Shown: positions 12,416 through 23,264 of the stretch, piece after piece | Layout: each line of letters begins with the position of its first letter | How positions within the stretch are numbered: the stretch's first letter is position 1 | The notes under the pieces: generated by a model | The model's database searches: none | Told to the model about the DNA's origin: nothing | Seen by the model: the letters and a program-made list of their open reading frames with translations, nothing else | Made by a program: the position numbers and the translations under genes | Assembly (NCBI GenBank): GCA_020081605.1 | Contig: JAHREC010000018.1 | Location: 3,162,001-3,226,000, forward strand | Length of the DNA stretch: 64,000 nucleotides | Direction: 5' to 3' | Source of the DNA: Albifimbria verrucaria | Lineage: Eukaryota > Ascomycota > Sordariomycetes > Hypocreales > Stachybotryaceae

Positions 12416-13690
12416 ATGGTTGTGATGCGCGCGCCACGACCCTCAGCACTGGCGACAACCCCTCGGCATTTCCTACATCGGATCGCACAGCCGTCCCCGC
12501 AGAGCATCCGTGGCCGATGCTATACCTCCACGTCCGGACGGGGTCCGTCCATCAACGACACCGGCTATGAAAAGCTGCCCTTTCGCTTTGAGACGGGCAT
12601 CGGTCTGTTCGCAAAGCGCCAGCCGCGGCCGTTTCCACCTCCTTTCTCTCTCCGCCGTCCGCCTCCTTCTCAGATCCGCTGAGCACCCATAACCAAAGCC
12701 GAGATCGCCGCGCATTTGTTGACGGTGAATTGATTCGAGGCAAAACAAACGGGGATGACGCGGTATACGCCAGCGACCATTTCATCTGCGCCAATGATGG
12801 TGTTGGCGCGTGGGCAACTCGACCTCGTGGTCACGCTGGGTAAGATACGTCCCACATACCGTCCAGCATACTCACGCTAACACACGAGCTACTATAGGCT
12901 TTGGTCGCGGTTAATGTTGCATTTTTGGTCTGTCGCAGTCGATGAAGACGTTGCGCAGGCCCTGTCAACAGGTTATGAGCATGAGCCCAATCCAATCAAC
13001 ACTCTACAGTCAGCCTACGAACGGACATTGCAGGCAACAGGAGCACACGACTGGCAAGGTACAACCACTGCTTGCGGCGCGCAGCTTCACATACGACTCA
13101 CGCCAGAGTCAACCTCAAAGCAGCCACTGCCACTGCTCTACGTTACAAATCTTGGGGACTGTCAGGTTATGGTACTTCGACCTCGGGATAAGAAAGTCAT
13201 TTACAAGACCAAGGAGCAATGGCACTGGTTTGATTGCCCGCGCCAACTAGGAACTAACAGCCCTGATACGCCCAAGGATAACGCAGTTATGGACAGAGTA
13301 GAGCTGGAAGTCGGTGATGTGGTGCTTGCGATGAGTGACGGCGTTATCGACAATCTCTGGGAGCACGAGATTGCTCACACAGTCTTCGAAAGTATAGGAG
13401 AGTGGGAGTCGGGCAAAGGGGTGCCCAAGGTCACTTCGACCGTTCTGGAGGCCGAGGCGGAGGAATGAGGGCAGCAGCGCAGGAAATCGTTGCGGCTGCT
13501 ACGAAAGTTGCCATGGACCCTTTCGCGGAGAGTCCATACATGGAGCATGCAATAGAAGAAGGTCTCGCGAGCGAGGAGGTAGGTTCTTTTCAATCTTACA
13601 AGTACCAAGCTGTGCCTTTGCTAACGAATCTCAGGGAAACTGGACGATATCAGCGTTGTCGCTGCACTTTGTATTAGAAATGATGGTTGA
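12416..13690 (+). CDS. PTC7: PP2C-type protein phosphatase, PTC7-like, probably mitochondrial
   Basis: Metal-dependent Ser/Thr phosphatase of the PTC7 group, which in yeast acts on mitochondrial coenzyme Q biosynthesis proteins. Signature motifs in order: ICANDGVGAW (metal-binding Asp-Gly), TNLGDCQVMVLRP, LAMSDGVIDNLWEHEI and KLDDISVVAALC near the C-terminus. The N-terminus is rich in Arg and Ser without acidic residues (RGRCYTSTSG), fitting a mitochondrial presequence. Start is the ATG at 12416 or the in-frame ATG at 12425. Introns are 12840-12897 and 13583-13634, the latter giving EEVGKLDD across the junction. The frame is broken near 12640-12645 and 13435-13465, each one base short; allowing for these the protein is 388 residues, the expected size. 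Confidence 0.9.
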
Positions 13691-13836
13691 CGGAGTATTC
13701 ATTTGGCAACGATATTTACTATGAGTCTATTCCGAGCTATGCATGAGCATGCAGGAATGGTGGTATTGCAGCAAGCAAGTAATGTAAAATATGCATTCAT
13801 AATGTACTTAAACAAGTAGGGTATTGAGCAAAGAAG

Positions 13837-14013
13837 GAAGACTGCAGATCGCAGGTCTGAGACTGCCTCTTAGAATATTATTCGTCAAGAACCAGACAAA
13901 ACTACAAACCCAATACCAGAGTATAACAATGGAGTCATGTACTTATTTATATGATAGTTGTATCCGAGTATAATTCTAGTGTTTATCGATTCTCATTCTC
14001 ACATTTGGGTGCC
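13837..14013. repeat. Diverged direct repeat, copy 1
   Basis: About 177 bp, AT-rich, alignable end to end with 14037-14217. Shared landmarks in order are an (A/G)(C/T)TGCAGAT(C/T)GCA block, ATTCGTCAA, and CTAGT(A/G)TTTAT(C/T)GAT followed by a C/T-rich end and GTGCC. Many mismatches between copies are C/T or G/A transitions. Confidence 0.75.
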
Positions 14014-14036
14014 AAATGAAATTGGTGAGCCAAAAA

Positions 14037-14217
14037 TGAGGATTGCAGATTGCAAGCATCAGACCTTTCTTGGAATACCATTCGTCAAACCGTAGAAAAA
14101 AATTCGAAAATTAATGTAAAAGTATAAGGATATAATTGTATGTTATCCAAATTATATCCTATATCATCCACATACGAATCTAGTATTTATTGATCCTTAT
14201 TCTTACTTATCAGTGCC
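14037..14217. repeat. Diverged direct repeat, copy 2
   Basis: Second copy of the repeat at 13837-14013, same orientation, with the copy starts about 200 bp apart. It is more AT-rich than copy 1. No coding capacity and no terminal inverted repeats seen. Confidence 0.75.
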
Positions 14218-14519
14218 TGCGGTCCATGTTTTATTGCTACCCACAGGTGAGGTACTGAGGTACTACGTCGGGGGTGTCCAGGCTCACTGAAAGGTTAGTA
14301 CCTACCAGGTAGTAAGTGGGGTTGGGACATGCCCGCGGCTTATCGCACGTGCTTGGATTTTGAGTATGAGACGATAAGAAATTATTTTTCGCTGGGCTCG
14401 CCCAACTGTTGATAGTGCCATGACTTTGCCGTAGACCAAGCCCCGGTATCTCTCGCATTCTTTCTTGCGTCTTGCGCGTCCGTCTTACATCGACAAGGCT
14501 ATACGATTCGACAGTCAAA

Positions 14520-15518
14520 ATGAGAGGAAAAAGATCAAAACAGTACCGAAAGCTCATGGAGCAATTCTCCATGACGTTCGGCTTCCGTGAACCGTACCAG
14601 GTCCTAGGTGAGTCGTGGGCATGCTCTGAGATGAAATATGGTGACTAACAAGCAGCAGTGGATGCAGAGATGGTCAGGGACTCCTGTCGCTTCAAAATGG
14701 AGCTTGCTCCAGCACTGGAGAGGACGGTGCATGGCAAGGTCAAAGGAAGTGAGTAACATGCCCCGGCGACGAAGGGAGTGCTTGCTGACAGCAACAGTGA
14801 TCACACAATGCGAAATCCGAAAGCTTTACGCACAGAAGTCCGAACCGGGAGTTAGCGAAGCGATTGACGTAGCGAAAACATTTGAGCGTCGTCGATGTGG
14901 ACACCATCCAGAGGATTATCCCGAGCCTCTAAGCACCAAGGAATGCCTTTTGTCAGTGGTCGATCCCAAGTCATCTGGTCAGAACAAGCATCGCTACGTC
15001 GTCGCGAGTCAAAGTCAGGAGGTCCGACGGGCGCTGCGAGAAGTTCGAGGCGTCCCTCTGATATACATCAAGCGGAGTGTTATGATCCTGGAGCCCATGG
15101 CCGATGAAAGCGCCCAGGTGCGTGCGCGGGAAGAGAAGAGCAAATTCAGAGCCGAGCTCAAGAAGACTACTGGCAAGCGAAAGCGAGACGAGGACGAGGA
15201 CAAGGACAAGGAGGGGCAGGCAGTGACGATGAAGAAAAGGATGCAGAGGCAGCGACAGCCAGTGGTGGGGTGAAACAACAGGCAACACCCAAAGAGAAGA
15301 AGCGAAAGGGTCACGGTCCGAAAGGGCCCAACCCGTTGTCCATAAAGAAGAAGAAGAAGTCATCCAATACCGAGGCACAGAAGAAAGCGCCGGCGAAGGA
15401 GGCAGTACCTGCGGATGGACCGGGCAAGCGAAAGCGGCGAAAGAAGAACAAGGCGACTGCCGATGCCGGTGAGGGTGAAGCAGCAGCGTCCTCGACACCA
15501 ATTGCGGAGGAGAGCTGA
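14520..15518 (+). CDS. UTP23: rRNA-processing protein Utp23 (PINc domain, SSU processome)
   Basis: Nucleolar component of the small-subunit processome, needed for early 18S pre-rRNA processing and snR30 release (family knowledge). The N-terminus MRGKRSKQYRKLMEQF and the PIN-type core VDAEMVRDS, ITQCEIRKLY, ERRRCGHHP and KHRYVVASQSQEVRR are diagnostic, and the lysine-rich C-terminal tail contains GPKGPNPLS. Start is the ATG at 14520. Introns are 14608-14658 and 14749-14797 (51 and 49 nt). One base is missing in the G run at 15213-15216, which splits the tail; with it restored the protein is 299 residues, normal for the family. Confidence 0.95.
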
Positions 15519-16590
15519 GTTGTGCAAACAGCGGACGGACAAAAGTGCAGCATTGAGATACCTGATAATGTAATTCGCCGTGTTAAGAAATGCGACGTAG
15601 GATATGGTGGATGTGTGTCTCAGAAACGGTTTGCAGTGTACATTTCTGAAAGCGGCTCAGGTGGTAGGCTCACCGTCATCTTGGCCCGGACAAGGGATCA
15701 GGAGCACGCTTGAGCCATGAACCCCTGCTGCTTTAGTGGCACCACTGCCATAACGGCACTAAGCCTGAGGTGGATCAGAACATCTAACCAAGCTGATTGA
15801 CAGACATGCTGGGGAGGCTCGGGATACGGCATTGGGACCTAATCACGCGATGAGAGCATCATCAGAGAGCGTGCGGGACGCCAGGCCTTAGGGTGAGATG
15901 GTCGGCAGTAGCCAGATATGTCAAGATGGACACAGTGGGAGGATTCGGATATCTCAGTCAATAATCAACAACATGTTTAAGAATAAGCGACTTAAAATGC
16001 CATAGACTTATTAGAACAAGGTAAAAAGTGGCAGAGGTTGTAGAGGTTGTCGATAATCCTAAAATGTTCTTTTAACAAGCGCGTGTATACTGATAAAAAT
16101 CGCAAGCCAGGCGAGCCTTTTGTTCTCCTTACTGTAGCCCCTGGTAATTATATGTTCCTGCATTCGTATTATCCGACCAAGCATTATACTAACCTAGAAT
16201 GCATGTGGCCGAGATGCGAGTAGAACAATGTCTTTGAGCGAGCGAGTACCAACTACAGGTACAATGTAAGTACCTCTGCGCTCGCGTGTCACCTGCAACT
16301 GCAAGCGTCATCAGGAGCTGTGGCTACGTGCCTACTGGATGCTGCAGACTCCTGATACTAATAAAATGCCCTTGTTCTTCGTTACGACGCCCATGGCTGA
16401 CGGCCTAAGCCATCCGGTTCCCACCCCACTACCCCTTGTCGCCTCTGCCCATACATGTACCACCTAACGTCCCCTCCTAACTACTCATTTCAACATTTAT
16501 TGTACGACCACCTTCACGTCCCATCCTCCCCTGAAGCCTTTGCGTTTGGGATGTGGACGTGGCAGCCAGGTTTGATTTTAATGTGCAACA
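15519..16590. other. Intergenic region, no gene seen
   Basis: Between the Utp23 3' end and the DUF726 gene. The last 150 bp before 16591 are C/T-rich, as in many fungal 5' leaders. Nothing else identifiable. Confidence 0.5.
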
Positions 16591-19500
16591 ATGGCGGATA
16601 ACAAGGAAGCCGGCTCTGCCTCCGATGCCTCGAAACCCCAGGAGAAACCCGATCCTGGCGTCTCGGTACGCGATGTCGATGATTTTGGCCTTCCCGTTAA
16701 ACGACTTGTCGTTACAGAGAGCAGCTCCACGCACGATGGTGTAGACAACGCCCAAACCGAGGCCGACTCCTCCGCCATGCCAGCAGCCGATAAATCCCAA
16801 GATAAGACGCCTGCGCCAAAGCACGACGCAGAAGTACAAAAGTCGGACGGATTGGAAGAGCGGTCGACAAATGCTAACGATGACGGAGCACCCGGAACTG
16901 CTGTAACAGTTTCCGACGCGCCGCATACGAAGCTGGGGTCCAAGGGGAAAGATGAGTCCGACAATGGCAAGCCAATGGCCTCGGAAAGCGCCACGAAACA
17001 AGACGAAGTCCCTACAAAACCAGCTCCGCCCAAAGCTTCTCTTGAGAAGGCCGACCTGAACGCAGATCCGCCTGGCCAAGATGCAAAGGGCTCTGCTGTC
17101 GAACAACCGGAGAAAAATCAGTTCACTTCGATGAGATTCATGCTGCGAACAAGGCTTCCGGCAGCACCGCCGTCGATGGTGGCGCTTCAGGCTTCTCTCA
17201 TCAGCAGTTGTCTACCGAGAAAGAGGCAGATGGTAACGAAGGTGATGATGGAGGTTGGCAAGAGATGCCTTCATACGCTAAATACGATATATACGATGAC
17301 GACAATCGCCTGGTTGCTCGCGAGTATAACGAGGAAGAGATCGAAAAATACGGCTATGGCGGACTTGGAGGGGCTGGCAAGGGTACACCCGGGTTCTCCA
17401 CGACGATGACGCCGACTCAACTAATAGCATGGATGAAAATACCCAGTACCTGTTTAAAGAGGCAACGGGAACGAGCATGGTTGACGACGAAGATGCCAGA
17501 GATGCAATGTCGCAGATGCAGGCCACCAAGGATCTTCTTACGGAGGGGCAAAGAATAGCCTACGTTGGTGTTGTCCGCCTTGAGATAGCAAACATGGTTA
17601 AGGAGACGGACGCACTCGAAGTCATGCATAGGACCAAGAAAGAAACGAAAACAGCGGCCGAGGCAATGCGCATGTGGGGTCAGAAGATGATGATCCGCTT
17701 GTACTCTCACATGGATATCAGCGAAGCGGAGCAGATCATGATCGAGCAATTGGCAGAGCATGGAGTCATTCCGGAAGACCTAACCCCGACCCTGCATGCC
17801 AACTCGAGAGTACGAAATCCCATGGCTGCGGAAGAGACGGCCAAGTCCTCCATGGACAAGAGCACACCATCAACCCCGGCACGCCAGCTGAGGCTCCTCC
17901 TCCTTACAAGCGAGATGAGGACATCGCACCGCCATATGAGGAGCAAGACAATGAGAGCGTGCCGGAGGTGCATACTCCGTCACAGTTACCGAACACTGCG
18001 AAGATTGATATAGACTTACGTTGGACTGTGCTTTGCGATTTATTCCTGATATTAATCGCCGACTCCATCTACGATGCTCGTTCCAGAATCCTTTTGGAAC
18101 GAGTAGGGAAGAGCTTAGATATCAGCTGGATCGACATTTGCAAGTTCGAGAAGAGGGTGACTGACGCCCTGGAAATGCAACAAGCTGCTGAGAAGGAGAA
18201 CTGGAATGAGGAACAGCACCTAGAGAACCGACGAAAGGAAGCTCAAACCAAAAGATACGTCATGATGGGTTTGGCAACTGTTGGAGGTGGCCTAGTCATT
18301 GGACTATCGGGCGGTTTGATGGCGCCCTTGATTGGCTCCGGTTTGGCGGTCGGTTTGACGGCGGTCGGTATCGGCGGTACCACAAGTTTCCTTAGTGGTG
18401 TCGGAGGTGTTGCTCTAATCGCTTCAGGAGCGGCAACGACGGGTGGCATTATTGGCGGCAAGGCTGCCAATCGTCGTACTGGCTCAGTCCAAACGTTTGA
18501 GTACCGGCCTTTGCACAACAACAAGCGAGTAAATCTCATAGTCACTGTCTCTGGATGGCTGACAGGCAAGGTGGACGATGTCCGTCTGCCCTTTAGCACT
18601 GTCGATCCAATTATGGGTGACATTTACTCCGTATTATGGGAGCCCGAGATGTTGCGAAGTATGGGTGACACCATCAACATCCTCGCTACCGAGGTGAGAA
18701 CCAGCAATCCATCGTTTGCGATTCTAACGGCTCCAGTATGCTGACTTCTCTCCCAGGCTCTCACGCAAGGCCTACAGCAGATTCTTGCCACTACTGTGCT
18801 CATGGGTCTGATGTCTGGATTACAGATCCCCTTATCTTGACAAAGCTCTCATACCTGATTGATAATCCATGGGCCGTGTCACTCGACCGCGCAACCTCGG
18901 CTGGGCTTATTCTTGCTGATTCACTTATCGAGCGCAATTTGGGTACTCGCCCTGTTACGCTTGTAGGATACTCGCTTGGATCCAGAGTCATCTTCTCATG
19001 CTTGCAGGAATTGGCTAGGAAAGGCGCATACGGACTCGTCCAGAACGTTTACATGTTTGGATCGCCAATTGTAGTGAAGAAGCACCAATACTTGCGAGCA
19101 CGAACAGTAGTTTCGGGCCGCTTCGTTAACGGTTATCATCGAAATGATTGGATTCTTGGTTATCTCTTCCGGCTTACCAATGGTGGTATTCGACGAATCG
19201 CCGGGCTCGCACCTATTGAAGATCTTCCATGGATTGAAAATATGGACGTAACGGATTTGGTACCTGGACATTTGGAGTATCGAACTGCTATGCCCGTCTT
19301 GATGATGAAGTGCGGATGGTCGGTAGAAAGTGAAGAGTTCGCTGAAATCGAGGATCCTGACCCAGACAACCACCAAGGTCGTCAAAGAGAACTCATTAAC
19401 GAGATTGAAGAAGCACGCAGAAATCTTGAGAAGGAGGGCAAGGCGGGCAAGCGCAGTCGTTTCAGTCTGTTCGGGCGACGCCGGAAAGGCGACAGGCAGG

Positions 19501-20084
19501 AGTGGGAAGTCTACGAAGACTCCGCTGGCAAGTCGGCCAAAACTGACGATGGTAACGCGAATGGTGCCGAAGGTAGTAGCAACACGGGTGTCCTGTTTGA
19601 CGTTGACGCCATTCGGGCCGAGCTTTCCAAGGACTCCAAATATGGGGATATGGAGGAGCTACAGGTGCGAGAGATCAAGTCGACGCTTCCACCGATGAAA
19701 CTCGATCTCTCCTCGCCGCCTCTCTCTGTTGTAGGGGAGAATCGAGGATCTCTACGAGAAACGAGAAGCGCAGAAGTGCTGCCTCTCCGCCCACCGACTG
19801 AGGTTCGGTCCGTGTCATCGCATGTAACACCATCACAGGCTCGTAGCCGCTCCCCGGACGGGTGGGGTTACGGCCCAGCAGGGCATAATGATGAGGTGCA
19901 GATGACATTCGACACTTCGTTTGACGACCCTAAGCCCTCGGGAGCGCATATAACCGATGACGCAGCCAGGCCAGGTATGAAGACTTCAAAGACACTACCA
20001 AACCTGTCATTGTCAGACCCCTGGGGCGACCCGGACGACGATGATTTCGGTAAAGAGAAGGAAATTTCAATGACATTTGCATAA
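16591..20084 (+). CDS. DUF726 (TMCO4/Mil1-like) alpha/beta-hydrolase-fold membrane protein
   Basis: About 1144 residues. A long acidic, disordered N-terminus (to about residue 200) precedes conserved blocks GWQEMPSYAKYDIY and LFKEATGTSM. A glycine-rich hydrophobic region at about residues 560-620 (GLVIGLSGGLMAPLIGSGLA) looks membrane-embedded. A hydrolase-like part follows with the nucleophile-elbow motif VGYSLGSR, then MFGSPIV and HRNDWILGYLFR. The tail is disordered and Ser/Pro-rich. This order is that of DUF726 proteins such as human TMCO4 and yeast Mil1, which binds an AP-1 adaptor subunit; substrate unknown. One intron, 18694-18756. The frame is one base short at 17113-17117, 17379-17384, 17857-17862 and 18828-18831; adding four bases restores a single frame. 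Confidence 0.88.
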
Positions 20085-23000
20085 ATACACTGCGTTGTGC
20101 AAGGCGTACGGCCGGTTCAGGGGTTGGCAACAGCATAGGGTATTCATGGTGTTGCGTCTTTCAGTTTGTTCATGACTTTGGAATAAGGGGACTTCTGCCT
20201 GCGACTCATGGGATAGGCTAGCTTGGCGTCTTAGAGAGGTGTGGATTGGGGATGCACAAAATGCCAAGGATGACAGGGGACAAATGACGAGGTCTGGCGA
20301 TAATGCTTTTGGAGTGTCCTACAATGATACAGTATAATATGAGGAAGGAATTTAGTGATGGTGCGTGTCTGAAAAGCGCAGATCTGATGTGCAAGTGGCG
20401 TAAGGGGCAAGGAGAAGATCAGCTTCCCTTGGGCGGCAGCAGCGTAGACGTCGGGAAACCTGGCATCCAAGTATAGGGAGCGGCCACTCCAAATCAAACT
20501 GGGTGTTGCTTCATTCACGACTTGGCCTCTTGTAATTGAAAACCGGCATATACAACACACGAGGTTGGTTCCATTTGAGAAGCGACAATGAGCAGTTGAA
20601 CCGTGCCATCAACCACGTCAATTGCCAGTACAACTATACCGTAACGGACGAAAAGTGGAACAGTCAAATGGATTGCCATGATAGGATGAGATGGAGACAA
20701 AGCGTTCGAGGTAGGACTAAAAACGGTACTGGATGGAGCCTATAGCTCAGGATGAGCTATTCAATTTCGGCTGATGGCCAGTTCCGGTAACGTCGTAATA
20801 TTTGTCCTACCGTTGAGCTAGTAAGAAAATGGAGCTCTGGTCATCATGGCGAAGGCAAGACCAATCCTAGTGCCCAAATTCCAGAATCCTTCCTGAACCA
20901 GGGAGCGGAGGTGACATGGGGGTTGGTGAGGCTGGGCCGTGGTTTGATGCTGCGTACACACATACTACTGTAACGTTGGTATGGATGGTATCCTGTCTTA
21001 CTGCGTACGTGCTACGCGGTGGTAAGCCATGGGAGCTAGTGCGCAGCAGACGAGACGAGACGAAACGAAACTACTGTAGATGAGCGAGACAAGACGAAAT
21101 ACAGTACCGGTAGGGCGCGTGGAAAATGAAAGAGACTGCCGATGTGGAACAGGCCAAGGGAGACGGACAAGACGATCAGCGCGCATGGGCCTACAGAGAC
21201 AGAAACGGCACCTTTTCTCTGCGACACTTGTCCGCGGCGGCGTATCGCTGCGAGTGTGCTATCCGAGTGTAACGAGCGCATGTGCTGTAACCCACACTTT
21301 GCCTGGCCTTCCGTTGCATCGCTTGCCTGGCCCGCTTGGTGTCGGGTGTTGGCCGAAACACGCGCAAGCTGCAGTCTGCTTGGTGGGTGGTTGCTTCATC
21401 CCCCTATGAAACACTCACGTGATGGGGTAACATGTTGTTACCAAAATAGGCAGAAGCTTGGGGCTCCGAATTCCTGCAGCAACTCCTCTCCTCTCCTCCC
21501 ATCGACAAGTCCTATGGAAACGGACCAAAGTCCCTTCGTCTTATCCCTTTCTCTATATCTTCCTTTTCTACTTTTCCCCTCTCTCCTCTCCCCTCTCCCC
21601 TCTTTTTTCCCTTCTTTTCTTTGCCTGTCTTTCTTCAACAGCTCCATTCGCACGCTAATTTGGTCCCCGGTGCCCACCTCTGCACGAATAACGTGGGAGC
21701 AATAAAAGGAGCTTCCTTTTCTCTCTCCACCCTGTGCAACCTGGTAGAAAACGCCAGTCAGCCGCAGTTGGGGATCGACAGGCCCATACCCACAGGACCT
21801 CGCATGGACCACAGGATGCTGATAGGATAATGAGGCATCCTTCACGCTAGGATGCCCCAGCTGAAAAGGAATAGACATGCATCGTGCAGGGATGCTGATG
21901 GTAAAGGGTCCGGCTCCCTTGAGTCGTTCCGCATGGGGATAAGATTGATGGTACGTCTTTGTCCTTTGGTTTAATTATAGCCCAGAACCATTCCCGAGAG
22001 GCATGGTGATCGTTGAATCGCTCTGTGCGTTTTCCGCCCATCCCTCTGCCTCCATGCCTGTCTGCTTCCTTGCCCCTCGGAAACTTGGGACTTCACAGAT
22101 CACCATCATTTTATAAGTTTCCGGACCCTTGACCACTCACTACCGTGTCTTACAGGTCTGTTTCGTGCCGACTTGGTTTCGCCTTGGGGAAAGTGCAGTA
22201 CCGTAAGAATCGGCATGTCGCGCACAGCATAAGCCACCCCGTCCACGTCCTCTTTCGCTAAACATGGTGCGAGGAGGGGCTGTGATGAAGATTGGCCTCT
22301 TGTTGTTGCGAGGACACGTACCATACTGCAACCACTCACGCGGCCTCCTAGTGGTGGCAAGGCGCACGCTCTTTGTTGTCCACTGGCATTCCTGCGCCTG
22401 CATCATCCTTTCGCGCGCTTGTATGATCGCCGTTTGGTTCATCGAACAATTCGCCATGCTGCAGCATGCAGCAGTAGCTCCCTTACGTAGGGAATATGTA
22501 CAGTACTATGTAGTTCAAGGCACTAACCAGGGCTAATTCCGAGGGATGGTGAATTCCTGCCCTGTTAGGCTGGTGGTGATGGGGTTGGCCTGTCTAACCC
22601 CCTCCCTAGTCGCCCTGCATCACCAACACCATCCCAAGACGGAGCCAACCCAGTTGGGACCCATGAGCCTCGGTGCCCGGGGTCCCAGGCTCAACCATCT
22701 TACATACCCACTCTCTGCTCAGCACCTTGTCCTCTCAGGTCTGCTGCTTTTGATTGCTCTCCTGTCCTTAGTACCAACCGTGCCATTGCCTTCCTGGTGG
22801 CGCTCTGGCCCTCTTTCTCCGTTTCTCCTTCTTCATCACTCCTTCACCTGCGTAATCATCGCGTTTCTAGACATACGTAGCACAACCGTCTGTCGGTCGG
22901 CTCAGTGTCATCTTTCGTCCGGAATGGGATTTCGCCTGGGTCCTTTTCCATCACAACCAACATTTATCGACGCTCACCCGGCTGACTCTGTCAGCTCACT

Positions 23001-23264
23001 GAGCAACTGCGTCCACCACTTCAGACTCTCTGTCGACGTTCTGTAGGTCTAGGACAGCCGGACCAGGAGCAAGATCGCCAAGTTCTTGACATCAAACGAG
23101 AAAGGGGAAGAGCGAGGCTCGACGAGATCTCTGGGAAGGGAAACTCACGACGAAGGAACCAGCTCCTGGCGTTTTCGAAGGATCAATACGTACCGGTCGC
23201 AAGGCGAAGCATTACACGTATTTTGAGATACCCACATCACTTTCCGGAAACTGATCATTTCGAG
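20085..23264. other. 3.2 kb intergenic region with a pyrimidine-rich tract
   Basis: No gene supported. Contains a C/T-rich tract at about 21474-21640. Longer open frames (for example 21142-21705 and 22546-23046) have low-complexity, family-free translations. It may hold promoter and untranslated leader of the membrane-protein gene at 23265. Confidence 0.5.

Larger units (their letters stand above)
13691..14519. other. AT-rich intergenic region containing a diverged repeat pair
   Basis: No gene. Most of the interval is the duplicated sequence described separately at 13837-14013 and 14037-14217. Confidence 0.7.

Noticed and set aside
15270..15518. Separate small lysine-rich gene after UTP23.
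   Set aside because: It is the Utp23 C-terminal tail displaced by a missing G at 15213-15216.
20738..20820. Possible tRNA: TAGCTCAG word with a GCTC/GAGC hairpin.
   Set aside because: No matching acceptor stem and no T-loop GTTCRA at the right distance.
21142..21705. 187-codon open frame on the + strand.
   Set aside because: The translation runs through the C/T tract (Ser/Pro/Leu/Phe low complexity) and matches no family; an equally long frame lies opposite.
22546..23046. 166-codon frame with hydrophobic stretches, considered as the missing signal-peptide exon of the 23265 gene.
   Set aside because: No splice path to the 23265 frame was convincing and the hydrophobic segments look composition-driven.
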